From Lachnospiraceae bacterium (GTDB taxonomy: Bacteria; Bacillota; Clostridia; Lachnospirales; Lachnospiraceae): a stretch of 61,834 nt of DNA. The position numbers were made by a program, and so were the translations under genes. Below are positions 53,817 through 61,776 of this stretch, piece by piece (the first letter of the stretch is position 1; every line of letters begins with the position of its first letter). The DNA lies in contig JAGBBV010000018.1 in assembly GCA_017938315.1 (NCBI GenBank), positions 1 to 61,834 on the forward strand, given 5' to 3'. Under the pieces are notes generated by a model that ran no database searches, was not told the origin of the DNA, and worked only from the letters and a program-made list of their open reading frames with translations.

Positions 53817-55940
53817 TTGAAAACATATAGGAAAACAAGGGAATTAATTGGGAAAAAATTACTAATTATAACAGACTGGCTGGAGCATACGTCTGCTTTT
53901 TTGGCGATTCGCCAGGGAATGATTATGCTGTTGCCTTTGCTCATTATCAGTACGCTGGATCTGCTGTTTATGAAAGCACCGATTCCAATCTGGCAGAAGT
54001 TTATCACAGAAGCCTTCGGCGGAAGAATTATTGAACTTTTTGAGTTTACATATCATGCCATAACAGGAAACTTTGCAATTCTTTTTGCGACGTCAACGAG
54101 TATTAGTTATGCGCTTTTGAAGCGGAAGGAAATGAAAAAAAAGACAAGCTATATCGATGCTTTGTTTGTTACGCTCATTACATTGACTTCCCTGTGTATT
54201 CATTTTGAGTTTCATAAGGACTTACTCTATCTGGATCAGTTCAGCAATAAAAATATGCTTACGGCTCTTTTGGTTTCTCTGATTTCCGGAAAGTTTTATT
54301 TTCTGATTAAGGAACAGATGAATGCCCATTTATATAAGCGTACGGTGAAAGAAGACAATTTCTTTATTGATATGTTGGAAGGAATTACAACGTCCGGCTT
54401 GATTATTGTATTCTTTTTTATAGTTGATTGTTTTATGGAGACATTTTTAGGAATTGCCAACATACAGGAACTGGTAAATATTATTGTTTCAAAAATAATT
54501 TTTATGTCGGACATTCCATGGCTTCAGGGTGTAGGAGTGTTATTCTTCACACAAATTATGTGGTTTTTCGGAATCCATGGCACATATGCGATGGAAAATG
54601 TAGTGCTGGAAAACTTTTCAGGAATTGGTTCCGAGATCTACAACGAAACATTTCAGAATGTATTTTTAAATATCGGAGGAAGTGGCTCAGGCTTATGTCT
54701 GGCTATTGCAATTATTATATTTTCCAAAAAGAAAAACATAAGAAATGTTGCTATGTTGGCAACACCCAGCCTTATGTTTAATGTAAGTGAAATTATGCTA
54801 TTCGGACTTCCGGTTATTTTCAATCCAATTTTTTTAATTCCGTTTTTACTTGTACCGCTTATTCATTATTTTATTTCTTATATTGCTATTTATGCCGGAA
54901 TTGTACCGCAGGTAACACAGCAGGTAGATTGGGTGACTCCCCTTTTTGTGAACAGCTACAGGGCTTGTGATTCCTATAAGGGAATTATTCTACAGCTTTT
55001 TTGTATTGCTGTGGGGGTGTGTATCTATAAGCCCTTTGTGGAACTGTTTGGAGTCCAGCAGGAAAAATATATTAAATTTAAAATACAAGAACTTACTTTT
55101 GAATATAAAAAGCAGGAAGAAGTAACAGCATTTACATGCTTAACGGAAAGAGAAGACGAAATCGGAAGCACGGCAAGAGCTTTGGCGGCAGATCTTGAGA
55201 AAGCGATTAAAAACAGAGAACTGTATATGCTATATCAGCCGCAAATAGATTGCTCAGATGTCTGTACCGGTGCAGAAGCGCTTCTCAGGTGGGAGCATCC
55301 TATCGCAGGATTTATCTATCCGCCGCTCATCATACAGTTGGCAAAGGAAAAATGTCTTCTCAGCAAATTGGAAGAATACATTTTTGATACCGTGGCAGGT
55401 GCCATTAAAGAAATTGAAAAGGATGTTGATTCCGAATTTAAGGTGACAGTGAATATTACCGGAAAATCGCTGGAATGGGACGGATTTGAAGAATGTCTGC
55501 AAAATTGCGTAGAGAGACATGGCATTTCTACAAATCAGATGTGGCTGGAAATAACGGAAAGTGATGCACTTTCTTCATCCAATGATATTCTTGAAAAGTT
55601 AAAGAAATTAAAAGATAAGGGGTTCAAATTCCTAATTGATGATTTTGGGATGGGACATACCTCCATGCTTTATCTGCAAACAAGTTATTTTGACGTAGTA
55701 AAACTGGATGGCTCTCTGACCAGAGATGTATTAGAAAACGAAAGAAACATGGAAATTATTGCATCAATTGTCCACTTGGGACGTTCCTTACATTTTGCAA
55801 CAGTTGCAGAGTATGTTGAAACCCGTGAACAGAGAGGAAAGCTGGAAGTAATCGGGTGTGATGCTTTCCAGGGCTATTTGTACAGTGAGCCTATTCATTT
55901 AAATGCATTGATTAACTGGATGCAGGTTCATAACGCATAA
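53817..55940 (+). CDS. PTS EIIC domain fused to EAL c-di-GMP phosphodiesterase
   Basis: 707-residue membrane protein joining a sugar-permease fold to a c-di-GMP-degrading enzyme. Residues 1 to about 430 are an EIIC domain of the lactose/cellobiose type with ~10 helices; the sugar-site motifs [14 protein letters not shown] (His254) and [20 protein letters not shown] (Glu325, at the NEP position) are kept. A charged linker ([15 protein letters not shown]) leads to an EAL domain (about 455-707) with all catalytic pieces: [10 protein letters not shown] (EAL 487-489), [27 protein letters not shown] (Asp608-609), [17 protein letters not shown] and DAFQGY. No EIIA or EIIB is encoded nearby, so the EIIC part more likely senses than transports. 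Start TTG 53817 lies nine bases after AAAGGAG; GTG 53811 is too close. Eight bases separate the stop from the unit containing GH51. Confidence 0.9.
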   Translation: MKTYRKTRELIGKKLLIITDWLEHTSAFLAIRQGMIMLLPLLIISTLDLLFMKAPIPIWQKFITEAFGGRIIELFEFTYHAITGNFAILFATSTSISYALLKRKEMKKKTSYIDALFVTLITLTSLCIHFEFHKDLLYLDQFSNKNMLTALLVSLISGKFYFLIKEQMNAHLYKRTVKEDNFFIDMLEGITTSGLIIVFFFIVDCFMETFLGIANIQELVNIIVSKIIFMSDIPWLQGVGVLFFTQIMWFFGIHGTYAMENVVLENFSGIGSEIYNETFQNVFLNIGGSGSGLCLAIAIIIFSKKKNIRNVAMLATPSLMFNVSEIMLFGLPVIFNPIFLIPFLLVPLIHYFISYIAIYAGIVPQVTQQVDWVTPLFVNSYRACDSYKGIILQLFCIAVGVCIYKPFVELFGVQQEKYIKFKIQELTFEYKKQEEVTAFTCLTEREDEIGSTARALAADLEKAIKNRELYMLYQPQIDCSDVCTGAEALLRWEHPIAGFIYPPLIIQLAKEKCLLSKLEEYIFDTVAGAIKEIEKDVDSEFKVTVNITGKSLEWDGFEECLQNCVERHGISTNQMWLEITESDALSSSNDILEKLKKLKDKGFKFLIDDFGMGHTSMLYLQTSYFDVVKLDGSLTRDVLENERNMEIIASIVHLGRSLHFATVAEYVETREQRGKLEVIGCDAFQGYLYSEPIHLNALINWMQVHNA

Positions 55941-55971
55941 AAGAATAATGCCATATAAGGAGGACTGTACC

Positions 55972-57480
55972 ATGGCAAAATTATACATTAATGAACATGT
56001 AAAAAAAGGACACATTAATCCGGAGATTTACGGCCATTTTGCAGAGCATTTGGGAAGATGTATTTACGAAGGCTTGTATGTTGGAGAAGATTCCAAAATC
56101 CCTAATGTAAACGGGATGCGTAAGGACGTTGTGGAAGCCCTGAAAGAAATGGGTGTATCGGTTCTCCGTTGGCCCGGAGGATGCTTTGCGGATGAATATC
56201 ATTGGAAAGATGGTATTGGACCTAAAAAAGACAGAAAGAAAATGGTCAATACAAACTGGGGCGGTGTGACAGAAGATAACAGTTTCGGTACCCATGAATT
56301 TTTTGAACTTTGTAAGCAGCTTGGATGTAAAACATATGTGAACGGTAACGTGGGAAGCGGAAGCGTTCAGGAAATGTCAGAGTGGATAGAATATATCACT
56401 TTTGACGGTGTTTCACCTATGGCAGATTTGCGAAAAGCAAATGGTCATGAGGAGGCATGGAAGCTTGACTATTTTGGTGTCGGTAATGAAAACTGGGGTT
56501 GTGGCGGAAATATGACACCGGAATACTATGGCAATGAGTATCGCAGATATCAGACCTATGTGCGCCAATATAAAAAGGATGCACCGGTTAGGAAGATTTG
56601 CTGCGGTGCAAATTCTGCAGACTATGAGTGGACCGAGACGGTGCTTAAGACCTGCTTTGCATTCCCGCATCATGAAACGGGATTCATGGATGGACTTTCC
56701 CTTCATTATTACACTGTGCCGGGAGATACATGGGAGAATAAGGGAAGCGCTACAGATTTTACAGATAAGGAATGGTATAAGACCCTTGCGAAAGCAAAAA
56801 AAATAGAAGAACTCATTGAGCGCCATGGGGCAATTATGGATACTTTTGATCCCGAAAAGAAAATCGGTATGATGGTAGACGAATGGGGTTGCTGGTTTGA
56901 TGTAGAGCCGGGTACCAATCCGGGATTTTTGTATCAGCAAAATACCATGAGGGATGCTTTAGTTGCAGGCTTAAGCCTGAATATTTTCAATAAGCATTGT
57001 GACCGTGTAAAAATGGCGTGTATTGCACAGATGGTAAATGTTCTTCAGGCAGTTGCCCTTACAGAAGGTGCGAAGATGATTCTGACACCTACCTACCATG
57101 TGTTCCATATGTATAAGGCGCATCAGGACGGTGAACTGCTTCAAAGCGAATTATCAGATAATGCATTAATCGGTATAGAGGAAGACTATCAGGTTCCGAT
57201 GCTTAGTGAATCCGTATCTGTGAATGAGGACGGAACAATTACAGTGACATTAAATAATCTTTCTTTGGATAGAGGCGAAGATGTAGAGATTTCTTTCAGG
57301 GATTTAATCCCTGCATCAATAGAAGGCGTTATTTTGAAAGGCGACATGCACGATTATAACAGCTTCGAAGAACCATCTAAGGTAAAAGAAGAAAGCTTTG
57401 AGGCCTATGAGATAAACGGTCATAGTGTAACAGTGAATGTTCCGGCATGTAGTGTGCTTAGTCTTAAAATCAAAGGATAA
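55972..57480 (+). CDS. abfA: GH51 alpha-L-arabinofuranosidase
   Basis: Releases arabinose from arabinan or arabinoxylan oligosaccharides in the cytoplasm (no signal peptide). GH51 barrel begins [20 protein letters not shown]; acid/base Glu173 in VGNENWG and nucleophile Glu304 in VDEWGCW, at positions close to those of Geobacillus AbfA; the jelly-roll domain forms the last ~110 residues. 502 residues. ATG 55972 follows AAGGAGG by eight bases. It begins 31 bases after the EIIC-EAL gene and is followed four bases later by a small zinc protein, suggesting one operon. Confidence 0.95.
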   Translation: MAKLYINEHVKKGHINPEIYGHFAEHLGRCIYEGLYVGEDSKIPNVNGMRKDVVEALKEMGVSVLRWPGGCFADEYHWKDGIGPKKDRKKMVNTNWGGVTEDNSFGTHEFFELCKQLGCKTYVNGNVGSGSVQEMSEWIEYITFDGVSPMADLRKANGHEEAWKLDYFGVGNENWGCGGNMTPEYYGNEYRRYQTYVRQYKKDAPVRKICCGANSADYEWTETVLKTCFAFPHHETGFMDGLSLHYYTVPGDTWENKGSATDFTDKEWYKTLAKAKKIEELIERHGAIMDTFDPEKKIGMMVDEWGCWFDVEPGTNPGFLYQQNTMRDALVAGLSLNIFNKHCDRVKMACIAQMVNVLQAVALTEGAKMILTPTYHVFHMYKAHQDGELLQSELSDNALIGIEEDYQVPMLSESVSVNEDGTITVTLNNLSLDRGEDVEISFRDLIPASIEGVILKGDMHDYNSFEEPSKVKEESFEAYEINGHSVTVNVPACSVLSLKIKG

Positions 57481-57483
57481 AAA

Positions 57484-57759
57484 ATGGATTCAAAAAATTT
57501 CAGAGTATGTAAAAGATGCCTGACGAGAGACATGATAGGTCAGGAAGCATATTTCCAGAATATGTATGATTACATAGAAAATTTAGATGAAATTGTAAAA
57601 GTAAATCAGCCGCTTTATGAAAAGCGGCTGATGGTTTGTAAAGATTGTGATTTGCTGACAGACGGTATGTGTAAGGCATGCGGATGCTATGTGGAAATGC
57701 GTGCCGCCATGAAGAAAAATGCCTGTCCTTATGAAAAATGGCTTGCCTATAACGAATAA
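57484..57759 (+). CDS. Small zinc-ribbon protein (DUF6171-like)
   Basis: 91 residues with four cysteine pairs: CKRCLTRDM at the start, then CKDCDLLTDGMCKACGCYVE and a final conserved CPYEKW. The pattern fits two small zinc sites and recalls the DUF6171 family of Clostridia, whose role is unknown. Only three bases separate it from the GH51 stop; the SD is weak (AAAGG in the abfA end). An inverted repeat (CAGCCGCTTT, AAAGCGGCTG) lies within the coding region at 57608-57629. Confidence 0.8.
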   Translation: MDSKNFRVCKRCLTRDMIGQEAYFQNMYDYIENLDEIVKVNQPLYEKRLMVCKDCDLLTDGMCKACGCYVEMRAAMKKNACPYEKWLAYNE

Positions 57760-57774
57760 ACGGGCAGCAAAAAA

Positions 57775-57924
57775 GCGGGTGATGGGAATCGAACTCAGTA
57801 CTTAAAAATAACTTTTTATGGATTCTCAACACTTCCGCTAAAAATCAATGATTTTTCATTATATCAAATTCAGAAAGGAGCGTCTTTGCACTTCATTTTG
57901 AATTTGGTATCAACTTTGGTATCA
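57775..57924 (-). other. Probable attachment-site remnant: tRNA 3' end plus arm-type repeats
   Basis: On the minus strand 57775-57796 reads GAGTTCGATTCCCATCACCC plus GC, which looks like the T-loop and acceptor end of a tRNA, but no 5' half follows. About 110 bases further the 10-mer TTTGGTATCA occurs twice, at 57903-57912 and 57915-57924, a 12-base period like integrase arm sites. An inverted repeat (CAAATTCA / TGAATTTG) lies between. No integrase gene adjoins it. The rest of 57797-57902 is AT-rich with no gene. Confidence 0.55.
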
Positions 57925-57945
57925 CTTTTGAAGTAGTACCTCTCA

Positions 57946-57975
57946 TTGACAGTGGATATTATATAAATATATAAT
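57946..57975 (+). promoter_or_regulatory. Promoter of the right-hand lipoprotein gene
   Basis: TTGACA, 18-base spacer, TATAAT, about 40 bases before the ATG at 58016. Confidence 0.7.
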
Positions 57976-58015
57976 GATAAAGTCAAGAACAAATTTTACT
58001 TATGAGGAAAATGCT

Positions 58016-59110
58016 ATGAAGAAACTACTACTAATCAGCATATTTTCTTTGACAATATGCTTAACAGCTTGTGGAAATAATGCTGTTGTCGAAGAGACTA
58101 CAACCGTTGAAACTACTGAATCTGTTGCAGAAACTTTGGAAGAAACCAAAGAACCCGAATCAACTGTTGAACCAACCTTCGAAGCAACTACTGAACCAAC
58201 AGCAGAACCTACAACAGAACCTATTGAAGAAGAAACTATTATTGAAGAATCTACAACAACAGTACCAGAAACAGTTATTGAAACTCCAAATTCAGAATCA
58301 GAAGCAACTGATACTTCTAAAAGCATTCCTGATACAAGTAATATAAATTATGAGTTACCTTACATTGTTAATGGTATTGATATTAGAAGTGGTGACAATG
58401 ATGGGGATGGAATAACAGATAATCACGGAAATACTTGGTACGATGGTCAGGTATTCACGGCATCGAACGGAACTAAGGTCCGAATTGCTGATGGATTTGA
58501 TGTAAATGCTTTAGTTCCTCATTGGGATGCTATCTTTGTTGATGGAACAGAAAATGCTGAACCAGGTAGTCCTTATATGGTTGCTATCAATGAATATCTA
58601 GGTACAGCTGATAAATCTGCTATTAGCCCAAGTGATTTACCACAGGTAAATACTCCTTCTTCTGTGCAGACTACATTTAATAAAGACGATGCTTCTTTCC
58701 AAGCATATAAAGCTTCTTTTGACCCATTATGGCAAATTCAAAATACAGGTAGCGTGGGTGGTTTAAGTATGTTACAAGCCTTTGATAATAATCATGATGG
58801 TGTAGCTGATGGAGTTGGTCTTTTAGATGCGAAAGCTTCATTAGGATATATGTGGCAGATGAATTATGATGCTTCAAATGGTTACTGGAAATTAGAAATT
58901 TATTCTAATTATACTGCTCTTATTTGGAATAGTATTCATAATTCCATTAGAATGATTACACCAGATGCTGATGCTATTTATGATGCTATTTATCAATCTT
59001 ATTATAATGATAATCAAGTTTCCGACAATCCTGATACTTGGTTTAATTATGGAAGTACTTCACTAAAAGGGTATGTAGAAGGTAATGTTGTGTACTATTG
59101 CATTAAGTAA
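58016..59110 (+). CDS. Secreted lipoprotein with Thr/Glu-rich linker, function unknown
   Basis: 364 residues. Leader MKKLLLISIFSLTICLTAC ends in a lipobox; then ~85 residues dominated by Glu, Thr and Pro (EATTEPTAEPTTEP), similar in style to the lipoprotein at 1557-2174. The folded part has two Asp-rich loops, SGDNDGDGITDNHG and DNNHDGVADGVG, resembling EF-hand or dockerin-type calcium loops, and many Tyr, Trp and Asn. No family recognised. Codons are AT-richer than in the neighbouring chromosome, in keeping with acquired DNA. ATG 58016 follows TGAGGAAA; earlier in-frame codons fall within the promoter leader. Confidence 0.75.
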   Translation: MKKLLLISIFSLTICLTACGNNAVVEETTTVETTESVAETLEETKEPESTVEPTFEATTEPTAEPTTEPIEEETIIEESTTTVPETVIETPNSESEATDTSKSIPDTSNINYELPYIVNGIDIRSGDNDGDGITDNHGNTWYDGQVFTASNGTKVRIADGFDVNALVPHWDAIFVDGTENAEPGSPYMVAINEYLGTADKSAISPSDLPQVNTPSSVQTTFNKDDASFQAYKASFDPLWQIQNTGSVGGLSMLQAFDNNHDGVADGVGLLDAKASLGYMWQMNYDASNGYWKLEIYSNYTALIWNSIHNSIRMITPDADAIYDAIYQSYYNDNQVSDNPDTWFNYGSTSLKGYVEGNVVYYCIK

Positions 59111-59116
59111 AGAAAG

Positions 59117-59151
59117 AGAAGTTAGCAGAAATGCTAGCTTCTTTTCTTTTT
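59117..59151 (+). terminator. Terminator after the lipoprotein
   Basis: AGAAGTTAGCA-gaaa-TGCTAGCTTCT (one G-T pair), then TTTCTTTTT. Confidence 0.88.
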
Positions 59152-59205
59152 ATAGATATTCTTTTCTTTCCATATAATATTATATCCAACGAAAAGGGGG
59201 CATTT

Positions 59206-59310
59206 ATGAAAAGTCTAAATGAACAATATCTTGAATTAGAAAAGTGGTACAAGAGACAGGAAAGAAAGACCTTCCTAAAATACTACATAATCAACCTATT
59301 CAAGAAATAG
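59206..59310 (+). CDS. Very small hypothetical protein
   Basis: 34 codons, MKSLNEQYLELEKWYKRQER then KTFLKYYIINLFKK. GGGGG lies five bases before the ATG, a TATAAT is at 59173-59178 and a strong terminator follows at 59321, so it looks like a complete, separate transcription unit. The product would be a short basic, mostly helical peptide with an aromatic, hydrophobic end. No homology recognised. Confidence 0.45.
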   Translation: MKSLNEQYLELEKWYKRQERKTFLKYYIINLFKK

Positions 59311-59320
59311 AACTTAGTAG

Positions 59321-59364
59321 AACGTCAAAGGTAGTTGCTCGAACACCTTTGACGTTGTTTTTTT
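59321..59364 (+). terminator. Strong terminator after the small gene
   Basis: AACGTCAAAGGT and ACCTTTGACGTT pair perfectly over 12 bp around an 11- to 12-base loop, then GTTTTTTTT. Confidence 0.92.
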
Positions 59365-59370
59365 GTGTGG

Positions 59371-59762
59371 AGATTGTACTATACAAACATAACTACATAT
59401 TGAAAGAGTGAAGATAATAGTTAATAGGCTCTATAAATACTATCTATGGTCTGGCAAGCCTAAATAGAAAATCAGCTCGGGGCATATGAATTTCCGCTTA
59501 TAGTATGTCTCGTCATTGGGGTGGATTACGCAAACCCAAATAAAAAAATCTCGGTAAGGTGGCAAGGACGATTGTGGAGTGCAGTAAAGTGTTGGTAAGT
59601 TATGGCACGCTTTATTCTTACTGCAACCATTCCTTTATGAATGGAAATTCAAGCGGTTCTCCGAATACTCAGACTAACTGTGACGGATAGAACAGGTAAA
59701 AACCTGTTCAACCTCTTAAAAGTTTTGTTCATAGTATTCCATTGAGTAGGGTTTTTCCGTTT
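59371..59762 (+). other. Non-coding stretch with several hairpins, possible structured RNA
   Basis: No frame with an SD is visible in these ~390 bases. Several local stems can be drawn: CCATTC-ctttat-GAATGG near 59628-59645, GAACAGGT-aaaa-ACCTGTTC near 59690-59710, and GCAGTAA with TTACTGC near 59580-59624. GC content is higher than in the flanks. It could be a leader RNA, an intron remnant or an element-encoded RNA; no known class could be assigned. Confidence 0.35.
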
Positions 59763-59833
59763 TTTATGCAGTGGGAAAACTCTGCCCAAAGCCTAAATCT
59801 TCAGCTCTGGATAGTGCATTGGAGGTGAGTGTC

Positions 59834-59974
59834 ATAAACAGAGAAAAATATAAACAAAAGTTTGGAACAACTAAACCAGATGGCAAGACCTTAAATAAAA
59901 CCTGTTGGTACAGGGATTGCGGTTACTGTCACAAGTACAAAACCAAATGCTTTGGTTGTCACACGAATGATTGA
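59834..59974 (+). CDS. Small Cys-rich protein with apparent ATA start
   Basis: 46 codons if read from ATA 59834: (I/M)NREKYKQKFGTTKPDGKTLN then KTCWYRDCGYCHKYKTKCFG and CHTND. Six cysteines and two histidines in CWYRDCGYCHKYK and CFGCH suggest a compact metal-binding fold. The SD GGAGGTGAG at 59821-59829 is nearly a full match to the 16S rRNA end, and eight bases after GGAGG comes ATA AAC AGA. In-frame ATG is absent; a GTG overlaps the SD and the GTG at 59771 is upstream of it. No family recognised. Confidence 0.5.
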   Translation: MNREKYKQKFGTTKPDGKTLNKTCWYRDCGYCHKYKTKCFGCHTND

Positions 59975-60137
59975 ACCAGATAAAATTATAACCTGTTATC
60001 CATAACCTTATAATAAAGTATATCAACAGTTTGTATTGATACTGCGTTGAGCCTTTACAAACTTTAACATAAATACAAAGGGAAGGAACACTCAAAAGGG
60101 GGAATTGAGACAGGAGCTTTTTTTAAAGCAAAATGTG

Positions 60138-60180
60138 GGGAATAAACAGAAACAGGCTTGTCCTGTTGCTGGTTATTCCC
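60138..60180 (+). other. Long imperfect hairpin
   Basis: GGGAATAAACAGAAACAGG and CCTGTTGCTGGTTATTCCC form a 19-bp stem with two A-G mismatches and a five-base loop (cttgt). No T-run follows. It lies about 100 bases before the SD of the next small gene; it might be a replication or transfer origin structure or a regulatory RNA. Confidence 0.55.
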
Positions 60181-60278
60181 AAAGAGAAACAAATTGGTTT
60201 AGCTACTCTTTCCAGAAGCAAAAAGGTGGTGTAGAAATCTGCTTATGCAGACTGAACCAAAGCAAAGGAGTGATATTT

Positions 60279-60464
60279 ATAAATATAAAACAGGAAATCA
60301 ATGAAAGTAAGCAAAGAGTCCAGAAGCTACAAAACCAAATATCTAACTGCTTCGACTTAGAGCTAAAAAGACATCTGGAATATGAACTTAAACAGGAATC
60401 ACTGAAACTTGAAAGTTACATACTGCTTTTGGAGCTTGCACACAAGGCAGGTAGTTCTGTATGA
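60279..60464 (+). CDS. Small coiled-coil protein with apparent ATA start
   Basis: 61 codons from ATA 60279: (I/M)NIKQEINESKQRVQKLQNQI then SNCFDLELKRHLEYELKQES, a heptad-rich helical protein. AAAGGAG at 60264-60270 is followed after exactly eight bases by ATA AAT ATA. An in-frame GTG at 60270 overlaps the SD, and no ATG is available in this part of the frame. The stop overlaps the ATG of the recombinase gene (ATGA), so the pair is coupled; it may be an accessory to the recombinase. Confidence 0.55.
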   Translation: MNIKQEINESKQRVQKLQNQISNCFDLELKRHLEYELKQESLKLESYILLLELAHKAGSSV

Positions 60465-61399
60465 GCAGAAAGACCTCATTCAAAGAGCAGATGTTTCGAG
60501 CCTTAAATGCTTTAAACTGTTACGGACAATCAAAATATCAAGCTAAACAGGAAAGCTACAAGCAAGGAAACAAAGGCAGGGTTAAAGGCATATATAGCAA
60601 AAAGACAATGCAGGACTATAAACAGGTTGCGGAACAGTTCCAGAGTTGGAGCAAAATCAAAGGCTACAACTTCAAGAGCCTTGCAGATGTGTCTGATAGT
60701 CATATCCTGCAATACCTGACAGAGAGACAGGCACAGGGTAAATCCTCTTGGACAATCAGTAGAGACCTTTCTGCTTTAAACAAAATATTTAACAAGAGTA
60801 TCACTAAAAAGGATTCTGGTCTTAGAAGCAGAAAGAACTCTGACATTAAGAACAACAGAGGTTTCGGAAATAACTACCGTTCTTCTATTTATAAGAAGAA
60901 TAAGGAACTGATAGACTTTATATCTTCTACTGGTATCAGAAGGCAAAGTATTACTGTTATCAATCCTTCTAATGCAATTAGAGATAAAGAAGGTACGGTA
61001 ATCGGTTTTTCGGTTATTGAAAAAGGTGGTAAGCATAGGAACTGTTATGTTATTAAAAGTAAACAGGACGCTGTTACTTCCTTTGTAAATAAGCACCAAT
61101 CCCAGAAGGGAAACCAACCATTCTGGACTAAGGTAGATAAAAACCTTAATACCCATTGGTATCGTGCAGAATATGCAAAAACCCTATACAATGACCTGAT
61201 AACTGCAAACAATCACAGACAGGACTATTTTGAGGGTTACAGAGATACCTTCGTCAATTCCCAAAGATTAGAACAGGCAACAGACGGACACGGACAGACA
61301 ACAAAGGGATATGATACAGAAGCCTTAGCTGTTGTTAGTCAGAACTTGGGGCATAACAGGATTGATGTGGTGTATTCTAACTACTTGAGCAGATTTTAA
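60461..61399 (+). CDS. Tyrosine recombinase (integrase-like)
   Basis: 312 residues. A SAM-like N-terminal DNA-binding part (about 45-115: KTMQDYKQVAEQFQSWSKIK, WTISRDLSALNKIFNKS) is followed by a catalytic domain. Probable active-site residues: Arg in SSTGIRRQSITV, HWYRAEYAKTLY for the H-x-x-R box, LGHNRIDVV for the second His/Arg, and Tyr in VYSNYLSRF near the C-terminus. The order fits the family although the sequence is divergent. It would move or resolve the element that occupies the right end of the window. ATG 60461 overlaps the stop of the small upstream gene. Confidence 0.72.
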   Translation: MSRKTSFKEQMFRALNALNCYGQSKYQAKQESYKQGNKGRVKGIYSKKTMQDYKQVAEQFQSWSKIKGYNFKSLADVSDSHILQYLTERQAQGKSSWTISRDLSALNKIFNKSITKKDSGLRSRKNSDIKNNRGFGNNYRSSIYKKNKELIDFISSTGIRRQSITVINPSNAIRDKEGTVIGFSVIEKGGKHRNCYVIKSKQDAVTSFVNKHQSQKGNQPFWTKVDKNLNTHWYRAEYAKTLYNDLITANNHRQDYFEGYRDTFVNSQRLEQATDGHGQTTKGYDTEALAVVSQNLGHNRIDVVYSNYLSRF

Positions 61400-61572
61400 T
61401 GTTAGACCAAAGGAAGCAGGCATACACGAAGTGGATGAGCATCTTTTTTGCGTACCTGCTGACTGCGGTAGGGTCGTAAGACCAAAATAAGTAATAAACA
61501 GGGGAAAACTGTCTATTATATAATATCAATAGACAAACGCCGTACAAGTTCGGCAGAGAAGGAATAAGTATA

Positions 61573-61613
61573 AAAGCCCCTGAACATTCACAGTGATGTT
61601 CGGGGACTTTTTG
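61573..61613 (+). terminator. Terminator downstream of the recombinase
   Basis: CCCCTGAACAT-tcacagtg-ATGTTCGGGG with flanking AAAG and CTTTTT (one G-T pair). The spacer 61400-61572 between the recombinase and this hairpin has no gene; it holds a possible pairing of AGCAGG (61420s) with CCTGCT (61450s) and GCCG...CGGC near 61540-61556. Confidence 0.82.
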
Positions 61614-61742
61614 GTTTATCATATTTTTTTTGAAATTGCAAGTAATCTCATATAAAATATTTCACAAAAATCTTCTTGTTGGTTTACATAATGTTTGTGC
61701 AATATTTTTCTTCCGTTTTATGGTAAAAAAATATTGATATGA

Positions 61743-61776
61743 TATAATAATAATATAAGGAAATTCAACCTTATAT
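61743..61776 (+). promoter_or_regulatory. -10-like box and small inverted repeat near the window end
   Basis: TATAAT at 61743-61748 within an extended GATATGATATAAT stretch, followed by the perfect repeat ATATAAGG-aaattcaa-CCTTATAT. This could be a promoter with operator for a gene beyond the window. The remainder of 61617-61834 is AT-rich and shows no gene. Confidence 0.4.

Noticed and set aside
53817-55100. Plain PTS sugar transporter
   Set aside because: The reading frame continues without break into a full EAL domain and no EIIA or EIIB gene is nearby, so transport alone does not explain the protein.
57775-57860. A complete tRNA gene on the minus strand
   Set aside because: Only the T-loop and acceptor 3' end are present; the T-stem, anticodon arm and 5' acceptor do not follow.
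58000-58326. 108-codon Val/Ser-rich open frame on the minus strand
   Set aside because: It is the mirror of the Thr/Glu-rich linker codons of the plus-strand lipoprotein, has no SD and an unnatural composition.
59640-59740. Group I intron core suggested by CTCAGACTAACTGTGACGG
   Set aside because: The CAGACTAA motif resembles the P7 strand, but I could not find the complementary P3 strand (CCGTCACA) upstream or a continuous gene split by the stretch. Kept only as a possible structured RNA.
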